A stretch of 64,000 nucleotides of DNA from Craspedostauros australis (lineage: Eukaryota > Bacillariophyta > Bacillariophyceae > Mastogloiales > Achnanthaceae): assembly GCA_026770025.1 (NCBI GenBank), contig JAMXDE010000010.1, positions 1-64,000 of the forward strand, read 5' to 3'. A program made the translations under genes and the position numbers. The notes below the pieces were generated by a model. The model worked only from the letters and a program-made list of their open reading frames with translations, was not told the origin of the DNA and did no database searches. This document shows, in pieces, positions 1 through 10,500 of this stretch; the first letter of the stretch is position 1, and every line of letters begins with the position of its first letter.

Positions 1-542
1 GTGATTGAAGCGTGACGAATGTCGGTGGATGTGGTCCACGGGGTTGGGGGGCGCTCCCCACGACTCGTGCTCTACTTATGACGATGTCGCATGTCCGCTG
101 AATTGGGTTTTGGCGATCATCCTCCCACGCCTTATGGTCTTGACATGAACCTTTCCTGGATGGACCAGCAATCAAACCCGTTGGATGAACAAAGTCCCCC
201 CAAATTGATCGTAAGGAAGTGAACACAAGCTCTCTTCTCCGACCATCACGAAATTGATGTCTCCTCCTCTCTCGACTTGACAACTCTTACACCGCGATGA
301 TTGCACGTGGGAGACTCAACGCTCCACTATACCTACTAAATGAGATATTATTCGATCCCCTCTCTAATGGATGCTGCTCATCACCTGCTCACAATCCTTT
401 TGAAAGTCTTTGGATTCGTATCAGCTTTTAAGACTAATACACACACTCACGTACACAAACTCACCAACCTACTGCACTACCACGGATTGATCACCCTTCG
501 GCGTACGGTAAGTTACCCTCGTTTTCCAATATCTTTCTATCA
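1..542 (+). repeat. 5' LTR of E1, partial
   Basis: This stretch matches the 3' LTR at about 6809-7344. It ends in a TATCA-like terminus and is followed by a primer-binding region resembling that of E2. About 85 bp of the LTR start lie outside the window. Diagnostic base substitutions agree with the E1 3' LTR rather than with the E2 LTR, so the two ends belong to one element. Confidence 0.85.
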
Positions 543-1019
543 ATTAACATCGCACTCGCTCCAAAAAAAAAAAAACACCGTGTTGATCGGTGATATCCCT
601 TCCTCTGCCTTCAGCATCACTCGCTACCCCACGTGACGACGTGACACTCTCTGCCCAGTCCTCTGTGCAGACACCTCTTCTGTTCGAACTCCACCGTTTC
701 ATCTTCCACTCGGCTTCGGCCTCGCGCGCTCACCACACTCCAGACCTCACAGTCCAAGTGTGTCACACCTCTCTCTTCCAATGCTTCCTACGCAATCCGC
801 TCTTGAATCGAAATATCGTCACAGACGATTGATCAAGTCCGTGCTTTCCTGTTTCTATTTTCTTGAACGTAAACACATCGCCACGGCGATCTAAACGAGA
901 AACCAGAAATAACAAACAAACAAACCCTCCGCCAACTAACAACAAAACAAACCAAAACAACAATCTACATCACATCACATCAACCCTCAACCATCACCCA
1001 ATCTCCGAACGCTTCCATC

Positions 1020-4000
1020 ATGCTACCAAACACCATTTCACCGACACAAACGAGTCCCATACTCAACCACGTCTTGTCTGTCATCGGCATTCAGGCCCAT
1101 TCTTGCAACGTCGCGCTCTCAACGAGGCGGCAATCGCCAACGCATGACTGATTCTCTCGATAATCCTGCCCTCTCTTGGCAATCGGGTGACCGACGACAC
1201 GACAACACATTTTTTTTTTTTCCCGTCCCATAATGTGCTTGTTGTCAACAAGACCTCGCATTGGGTACCGGGATCAATCTCCAACCACGATTGACTCCGT
1301 CCCATGAAATGGATGAGTGTCGACATGACGACTCTTCGCACCATGCCGTCCATCGGGGTCGGCGGGTCCCAGGAACCCGCCCAGCTACCGACCCCGAGGA
1401 GGTGTCGGCATTGTTCCTCCCCGTACTCGCCTCCGCCGTACTGTGGATGACGATGGGACATCGAATCTGTGTTCTCCTCCTGATCGACCAGATTTGCTAC
1501 TCCGGTGACCGAACCTTTCGGCACACGTGCACCAGCGAAACTCCAATCGCTGGTGCCCCGTGGCCAAGTGTTGCATTCGCTCCAGCGAGCGCTCTCCCAG
1601 GTCGTTCACCAATGAGTTTCAGCCGTTGTGTCAAATCGTTATGTCACCTCGCATTCCCACACTGGGGGGGGGACGACAAGCGCTTCCTTTCGTTCAGGGC
1701 GCCAATTCGAAAGGCGATCTGCGTATAATCATGGTCTTGAGTTCACATCCGATCCTTCGGGGAACGTGTCCCATCGGACATTTGTTCTACAAACATCAGA
1801 ACAGGTACCTCTACTCTGTTCTGAGCCCTCCATGTCATACTTTAGCGTGCGACCAGCTCCTTCGAAGCACCAAGCAAGCAAGGACTGGGTCGGCTGTCTA
1901 TCAGAGTCTTCATTGAGAATACACCAATGGTGTCACGGTGAGAGCGCTGCAATGGCACTTCGTGCTCGATCGCCTCCTCACCTTGGATAACAGCTGGAAG
2001 AAGAACCGTGAAGAACTTCGTGGACACCTTGGCAGGGAATCCTCTCCGATATCGAAGATATGGAAGATACGCTCTGCCGGACACACGAATAAGACATTGG
2101 CTGCACAACATCGATCGCTCCGACAAGGATATTCCTCATGCTCTCACGAGCAAATCCTACGTCGTGACGAGATGCTCGCGGCCATGCCATCCTGTTTCGA
2201 GATCAATTGCTGCTGGATTCGATCACCCACCATCAACTCGGTTCGGATCATGCTCAAAGCAGCCTCGATTCCTCTCATCCTCGTCAGGTTTCAAAAAGCG
2301 TAATGATCAACAACGACTAAGACCGGCAGGGAAAGGGTAGTTCTTCGGGTCAAGTCTCCTGCCAAAGGCAACGGCAAGACTTTACACCAACGACATCGTA
2401 CCCGCATTCCGAAATGAGGAGTGGCAACGATGTCTTGGGGCCCAAAGAATGACTACTGCACAACAACTCGTCCCGTGGGTGCTGGCAAGGTGCGGAAACT
2501 TCACGGTGCTGCCAATAAAGCCAAGTCCTATGGGAACTCTGCGTCAGACACGGTACCAGGGTCTCCACGCCGTCTGGTTCCGGGGGCCACTGCGGAACCC
2601 AAGGGCGGTCCCCCGGGATCTGCCATCAACCGCAATGCTCGCCCCAGAGGCCGTCATTCCAGTCTCGACCGCTGACTTCGTCCGTTCTGGGTGAAGCATG
2701 GCGAAACGGTGTCAACTCCACCGTGGTCCGATACAACTTCGAGACCTCGGTGGCGGCGAAGACTGGTGCACCCGTCGACAGTGCGCCAATGGCGTCCTTG
2801 ACTGGCGACGACGTTCTGGTCCTGTGCAGACGGGTACCACGGCAGACTGAGCGGCATTGGTGATTGCACCAGTTGCAATCTGGATATTGGTACGGTCCGC
2901 CGCGGCCCTCTTCATACAAGCAGTGGCCCGATCATCCCAAGTTCCTCAGTACGCTCTATACGGGAAGGCAATCCATCCACTCTAACAACCACTCTCCGCG
3001 GTTCGGTATGGATGTGAATGAACGCCACTGGACTCCCTGCGGTCGGCAAACTGTCGTCACGCCTGAGGGCACGTAATCCCGCTGTCTATCCGTGCTGCCT
3101 GTCATACATGATATGCCCCACCGACCCCTGCTGAGATGGATCAGTACCCTCTGTGGAATTCACGTCGATGACATCTGGGACCCTTCCTCCTCGATCAGGA
3201 GTTCGGCTCTGATGATTCCCGCTCTCGCGGCGATTGATGATGATGATCCCGCGCTCGCGCCGACCCTCGATCGTGCCTGCATGTATATGCGGCTCGACGG
3301 ATGAGGCCCGCGGGAAAGTCCCGTATTCCGGGTCCCCTGGCATTCGGTTCCGTTCTGTTCACAACTCTCGCCATCGACTATGAGGCACTGCGTCCACACT
3401 TCGGCTGGATCCCTGCTCGTCGGATCAAGGAAACTCTCGTTGCACTTCCCAGTGGTACCGCACTTCGGAACGTTTCGCGATGCGCAAGCATTTCCGCCAC
3501 TCGTTTTCCGGCGGCCAACGTTGATCGTCTTCATGAGACGGTCGCGATGGATACTTCTTCTCTGATACACCGCTCATGATGACGGTGTCCCTGGCCATAG
3601 GTGGCCTGCACCATGATCCAGGTGTTCGTTGCGCTCGAACTCTCGGTTACACATTCGGGGTTCCCGATGGCGTCCGAGGCGGCAGGTCGCGGACTCCTTG
3701 CTCGATTTCATTCGTCGGCATGGAGCGCCCGACCTACTAATGTCGGACAACGCGAAATCAGAGGTGGGATTCAGGTACAAGACATCCTGCGTCAAATACG
3801 CAATCAAGGATCACCAGAGTGAACCCGAGCACCAACACCAGAACGGAGCTGAGCGCCGCATACAGGACATCAAGCGTACTGTGAACGGCGTCATGGATCG
3901 CACGGGTACCCCGTCGCGGTTCTGGCTCATCTGCACAATGTACTCATTGACTTGTTCATCACATCGCGCAGCGCACGTGTGGTAATGTGACCCCGTCACA

Positions 4001-6690
4001 GGCTGCCTTCGGGCAGCGTCCGGATGTCAGCAAGTACCTTGCGTACTACTGGTGGCAACCGGTCTACTACCGTGTGGAACGTCCTGGCTTCCTCGAGTGA
4101 GTCCAAGGAGCGCCGCGGACACTGGGCTGGTCCGTGTCTCCACAAGGGCGACGACCGTCACGTTTTGGGTGCTCGACGATGCAACGCAACAACTCCTGCC
4201 TCGGTCTGCTATCCGCGCCGCCAATGATGCTCCTACTCGCAACTTAAGAGCCGACCTATCCTTTTCCACTCGTGGGGGAGGATGCCGATTCTGGCGACTA
4301 CTGTATCAGACAGCGATGACGGTGACTACACAGACAACACCATCCCCTCCGATGTTGAACCCATCGTTCACGGCATTATCGGATGCTGTTTTGTTCTCAC
4401 ATCAAGAGACATGAATCACCGCACAAGTGGAAAGGACGTCGTTTCTGTTCCAAAGTTCACTCCTGAAGAACTTCTGGGCAAGACGGTTTTGGTCCACCGC
4501 AATGGACAAAACCTGTCCGTGCCGAAGTGATCCAAAAGATCACGATTCAGACGCTGAGAACCATCAGCGTATCAAGATGCTCCTATCACTCACGATGGGG
4601 AGCTTCACGAACTGATTTCGTATGTCGAACTTTCCGACGTCTTCGAGCGACAAACCACAGATGGTGCTGCGGACAACCCGCAGGCAGAGAATCAATGGTC
4701 ATTCCAAGACATCGTGGATCACGAAGGTCCCCTCCTCAGACATCCCCATCCTACAAGGGATCAAAGTACAATGTCACTGTGCTTTGGGATGAGCGTTTCC
4801 AAAACGTCTGAACCGTTATCTGTCATTGCGAAGGATGACCCGGTCTCTTGCGCTATTTTATGCGCGGAAACACGATTTGCTTGGGGTTCCCGGGTGGAAG
4901 CGTTTCCGACAAATCGGTATTCGCCAACACTCGATCGCTCGTGCAATCGCCACCAACAAGGCGAACCGCCAGCAACACACCCGTATTCCAGTTCGGCGTT
5001 CAGGTACCGCGCAAACCACAAGGAAGCGCTGATGCTTGACGCCAAGAATGGTAACACGCTGTTGGGCTGACGCCGAGCGCAAGGAAATGGACCAGCTCAC
5101 GAGCTACGAGGACCTTCAAGACCCTCGGATACCATGCAAGGTACCCGATGGGTTCCAGAAGATTCGGTTGCAATGGGTATACGCCGTGAAGCACGATCTG
5201 CGCCACAAGGCCCGATGTGTCGCCGGCGGCCACCTGACAGCGCCATGCAAGGACACAGCCTACGCTGGAGTCGTCAGCCTCCGTTCCCTCCGCCTCGCAC
5301 TACTCGCTGGGGAGATGAACGGGCTTCAGACCATGGTCGGCGACATCGGCAACGCGTACTTGGAAGCCTACACCAAGGAACGCATCTGCTTCGTCCGCTG
5401 GAGACGAGTTCGGAGACAAGGCCGGCCACACGATGCAAATCGTCAAGGCACTCTACGGCCTCCGCACTTCCGGCGCACGCTTCCACGAAGCGCTCGCGGA
5501 CACACTCAGGGACCTGCAATTCTTCCAATGCAGATCCGACCCTGATGTGTGGGATGCGTGACGGTGGTGACCATTGGGAGTACGTCTGCGTATACGTGGA
5601 CGACCTCATGGCCACCATGAAGGACCCGCAAGCCTTCTTCGATACCCTCACCTCCGTCTACGGATACAAGTTGAAGGGTGTCGGACCCGTCAAATACCAC
5701 CTCGGCGCAGACTTCGGTCGCGATAGCGATGGCACCATGAAAATGAGCCCGCAATCGTACATCAAGCGCATGCTCGGAAACTACGAGCGCATGTTCGGCT
5801 GTGCCCCCACGAAGGCCAGCTGCCCTCTCGACCATTCCGACAGCCCGGAACTCGACACTTCACCAGAGCTCTCCGAGATCGACAAACGCAAGTTCATGTC
5901 GCTGATCGGGGCTCTACAATGGTGCATCACCCTCGGACGGTTCGACATCTCCGTCGCCGTCATGACCCTCGCACGCTTCCGTGCCGCTCCTCGCAAAGGT
6001 CACCTCGAGCGCGCTCAACGCGTCTACGGGTATCTGCGCAAGCATCCCGATGCCGCCATCCGGTTCCGTACCGGGGTTCCCCATCACGAAGAGAGTTTTG
6101 TGGTCCCCAAACACGACTGGCTCTACTCCGTGTACGGGAAAACACAAGAGGAAACCGACCCAGACGTGCCCACTCCCAAAGGCGCGATCGTCCGCACCAC
6201 AACTTTCGTGGATGCAAACCTCCTCCACTGCAAGGTCACCGGCAGGTCCGCAACCGGCGTTCTCCATCTTGTTAACCAAACTCCCATCGAGTGGTTCAGC
6301 AAGCGCCAAGCCACTGTCGAGACCGCAACCTACGGATCTGAGTTCGTCGCCGCCAGGCAGGCCACCGAACAGATCATCTCTCTCCGTCTCGCTCTCCGCG
6401 AGATGGGCATTCCCATCGACGGTCCCAGCTGGATGTTTGGTGATAACCAAAGCGTCATCACCTCGTCCACTGTGCCCATGAGCATGCTGTCCAAGCGGCA
6501 CAATGCTCTCGCCTACCACAGGGTCCGCTCCGCAGTCGCTGCCGGGGTACTCTACTTCGTCAAAATTCATGGCTCACAAAATGTGGCCGACATCATGACC
6601 AAGTTCCTCCCATGGGCGTCCTTCTGGCCCCTCGTCAAGCCACTGCTCTTCTGGAAAGGATCCAGCATCCCTCAAGGTCCGGTACCTGAA
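1020..6690 (+). pseudogene. gag-pol relic of E1
   Basis: Fragments in several frames match, in order, the E2 polyprotein: Gag-like region, aspartic protease, integrase (a region around 3600-4000), reverse transcriptase (YVDD-type box near 5600) and RNase H (about 6190-6500). The order and spacing equal those of E2, so this is a former single-ORF Copia polyprotein. It is broken many times, mostly in the first 4.5 kb. The RT and RNase H part is long and open. Confidence 0.9.
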
Positions 6691-6722
6691 CTGCTACCTA
6701 CATCGAGACACACTTTGGGGAG

Positions 6723-7344
6723 TATTAGCTCAAACTAGTATTCCCATTAGTCGTGTTAAGATTTAGTCTAGTTAGTCAAATGCCCGACTGCTCAGAATGT
6801 TTGAGCGGGATTGAAGCGTGACTCGATGTCGGTGGGATGGGGTCCCACGGGGTCTCTCCCACACGAATCGTGCTCTACTTATGACGATGTCGCATGTCCG
6901 CTGAATTTGGGTTTGGGCGATCATGCCATCCCACGCCACTTATGGGCGTGACATGACCTGTCCTGGATGGACAAGCAGATCAAACCGTTGGATGAACAAA
7001 GTCCCCCAAATTGATCGGAAGAGAGTGAACAACAAACTCTCTCTCCGACCATCACGAAATTGATGTCTCCTCTCTCGAATGGCAACATCGGCACCGCGAT
7101 GATTGCACGTGGGAGACTCAACGCTCCACTATACCACTACTAATAGAGATGATGCAGATCCAGCTCTAATGGATGCTGCTCATCACCTGCTCACAATCCT
7201 TTTGAAAGTCTCATTTGGATTCGTATCAGCTTTTAAGACTAAGACACACACTCACACACAAACTCACCAACCTACTGCACTACCACGGATTGATCACCCT
7301 TCGGCGTACAGTAAGTTACCCTCGTTTTCAATATCGTTCTATCA
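6723..7344 (+). repeat. 3' LTR of E1
   Basis: A 622-bp LTR running from TATTAG to ATATCGTTCTATCA. It is preceded by the purine tract GGGGAG that also precedes the LTR of E2 and E4. By eye it is roughly 93-95% identical to the complete E2 LTR at 13709-14316. Confidence 0.92.
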
Positions 7345-7548
7345 AGTGGCGTGGGATGGCCCGATCGCCCAAACCCAAATTCAGCGGACACGCGACATCG
7401 TCTTAAGTAAAGCACGATTCGAGGGTGGGACCCCATCCCACCGACATCGAGTCACGCTTCAATCCCGCTCAAACTCTGAGCAGTCGGTCATTTGACTAAC
7501 TAGACTAAATCTTAACACGACTAATAGGAATACTAGTTTGAGCTAATA
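7345..7548 (-). repeat. 3' LTR fragment of E2
   Basis: These 204 bp equal 14113-14316 base for base as far as I can read. The fragment starts abruptly next to the E1 LTR end and finishes in CTAATA, the reverse of the TATTAG LTR start. The missing part of about 404 bp should lie on the far side of E1, outside the window. Confidence 0.9.
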
Positions 7549-7581
7549 CTCCCCAAAGTGTGTCTTGATGTAGGTAGCAGT

Positions 7582-10500
7582 TCAGGTGACGCGATCCGGA
7601 GAGGGGCTGTTACCCTTCCAGAAGAGCAGAGGCTTGACGAGGGGCCAGAAGGATGCCCATGGCAGGAACTTGGTCATGATGTCGGCCACATTTTGTGAGC
7701 CGTGTATTTTGACGAAGTAGAGGACCCCGGCTGCGATGGCGGAGCGGACTCTGTGGTAGGCGAGAGCATTATGCCGCTTGGACAACATGCTCATAGGCAC
7801 AGTAGATGAGGTGATGACACTTTGGTTATCACCGAACATCCAACTGGGACCGTCGATGGGAATGCCCATTTCGCGGAGAGCGAGGCGGAGAGAGATGATC
7901 TGTTCGGTGGCCTGTCGGGCAGCAACGAACTCGGACCCGTAGGTCGCAGTCTCGACGGTGGCTTGGCGCTTGCTGAACCACTCGATGGGAGTTTGGTTAA
8001 CAAGGTGTAGGATGCCAGTTGCCGACCTGCCGGTGACCTTGCAGTGGAGGAGGTTTGCATCCACAAAGGTGGTGGTGCGGACGATCGCGCCTTTTGGAGT
8101 GGGCACGTCTGGGTCAGTTTCCTCCTGTGTGTGCCCGTACACGGAATAGAGCCAGTCGTGTTTGGGAACAACAAAACTCTCTTCGTGGTTTGGGACGCCC
8201 GTGCGGAACCGGATGGCGGCATCGGGATGCTTGCGCAGGTACCCGTAGACGCGTTGTGCGCGCTCGAGGTGACCTTTGCGAGGGGCGGCACGGAAGCGTG
8301 CGAGGGTCATGACGGCGACAGAGATGTCGAACCGTCCGAGGGTGATGCACCATTGTAGCGCCCCGATCAGCGACATGAACTTGCGTTTGTCGATCTCGGA
8401 GAGCTCAGGCGACTTGTCGAGTTCCGGGCTGTCGGAATGGTCGAGTGGGCAGCTGGCCTTGGTGGGGGCACAGCCGAACATGCGCTCGTAGTTGCCGAGC
8501 ATGCGCTTGATGTACGACTGCGGGCTCATTTTCATGGTGCCATCGCTATCGCGACCGAAGTCTGCGCCGAGGTGGTAGGAGACGGGTCCGACGCCCTTCA
8601 GCTTGTATCCGTAGACCGAAGTGAGGGTGTCGAAGAAGGCTTGCGGGTCCTTCATGGTGGCCATGAGATCGTCCACGTAGACGCAGACGTATTCCCAGTG
8701 GTCACCACCGTCGCGCATCCACACATCAGGGTCGGATCTGCATTGGAAGAATTGCAGGTCCCTGAGTGTGTCTGCGAGCGCTTCATGGAAGCGTGCGCCG
8801 GAAGTGCGGAGACCGTAGAGTGCCTTGACGATTTGCATCGTGTGACCGGCCTTGTCTCCGAACTCGTCTCCAGCGACGAAGCAGATGCGTTCCTTGGTGT
8901 AGGCTTCCAAGTACGCGTTGCCGATGTCGCCGACCATGGTCTGTAGTCCATTCATCTCCCCAGCGAGTAGTGCGAGGCGGAGAGAACGGAGACTGACGAC
9001 TCCAGCATATGCTGTGTCCTTGCATGGTGCGGTCAAGTGGCCGCCGGCTACGCATCTGGCCTTATGGCGCAGATCGTGCTTCACGGCGTATACCCATTGC
9101 AAACGGATCTTCTGGAACCCATCGGGTACCTTGGCATGGTATCCGAGGGTCTTGAAGGTTTCGTAGCTCGTGAGCTGGTCCATCTCCTTGCGCTCGGCGT
9201 CAGCCCACAGCGTGTTGCCATTCTTGGCGTCAAGCATCAGCGCTTCCTTGTGGTTGCGCGGTACCTGAACGCCGAATTGGAATACGGGTGTGTTGCTGCG
9301 GTTCGCCTTGTTGGTGGCGATTGCACGAGCGATCGAGTGTTGGCGAATACCGATTTGTCGGAAACGCTTCCACCCAGGAACACCAAGCAAATCGTGTTTC
9401 CGCGCATAAGTAGCGCAGGAGACCGGGTCGTCCTTCGCAATGACAGATAACGGTTTGGATGTTTTGGAACCGTCATCCCATAGTACAGTGACATTGTACT
9501 TTGATCCCTTGTAGGATGGGGATGTCTGAGCGAGGGGACCTTCGTGGTCCACGATGTCTTGGAAAGACCATGTGCTCCCTGCCTGCGGGTTGTTCGTTGC
9601 ACCATCCGTGGTTTGTTGCTCGAAGACGTCGGAAAGTTCGACATACGAAATCAGTTCGTGAAGCTCCCCATCGTTAAGTGATAGGAGCATCTTGATACGC
9701 TGATGGTTCTCAGCGTCTGAATCGTTGATCTTTTGGATCACTTCGGCACGGACGTTTTGTCCATTGTGGTGGAACAAAATGGTTTTGCCCAAAAGTTCTT
9801 CGGGTGTGAACTTTGGAACGGATACGACGTCCTTTCCACTTGTGCGTGATTCTGTCTCTTGATGTGAGAACAAAACAGCATCCGATAATGCGTGAACGAT
9901 GGGTTCAACATCGGAGGGAATGGTGTTGTCTGTGTAGTCACCGTCATCGCTGTCTGATACAGTAGTCGCAGAATCGGCATCCTCCCCCACGAGTGGAAAA
10001 GGATAGTCGGCTCTTAAGTTGCGAGTAGAGGCATCATTGGCGGCGCGGATAGCAGACCGAGGCAGGAGTTGTTGTGTCGCATCGTCGAGCACCCAAAACG
10101 TGAGGTCGTCGCCCTTGTGGAGGCACGGACCAGCCCAGTGGCCGCGGCGCTCCTTGGACTCACTCGGGAAGCCAGGACGTTCCACACGGTAGTAGACCGG
10201 CTGCCACCAGTAGTACGCAAGGTACTTGCTGACATCCGGACGCTGCCCGAAGGCAGCCTGTGACGGGGTCACATTACCACACGTGCGCTGCGCGATGTGA
10301 TTGAAGAGGTCAATGACATACATCGTGCAGATGAGCCAGAACCGCGACGGGGTACCCGTGCGATCCATGACGCCGTTGACAGTACGTTTGATGTCCTGTA
10401 TGCGACGCTCGGCTCCGTTCTGGTGTTGGTGCTCAGGTTCACTCTGGTGATCCTTGATTGCGTATTGACGCAGGATGTCTTGCACTTTGAATCCCACCTC

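Larger units (their letters stand above)
1..7344 (+). mobile_element. Ty1/Copia LTR retrotransposon E1 (family A), cut by window edge
   Basis: A Copia element on the plus strand: a partial 5' LTR, a gag-protease-integrase-reverse transcriptase-RNase H relic, a GGGGAG purine tract and a complete 3' LTR. It is clearly the same family as E2 at 7345-14316. The coding region is broken, with several dozen small breaks concentrated before about 5.5 kb, while the segment from there to the end is close to E2. The right end stops exactly at the LTR terminus and the next bases belong to the interior of the E2 LTR, so E1 probably inserted into E2. The left part of its 5' LTR (about 85 bp) and its left target-site copy lie outside the window. 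Confidence 0.93.
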
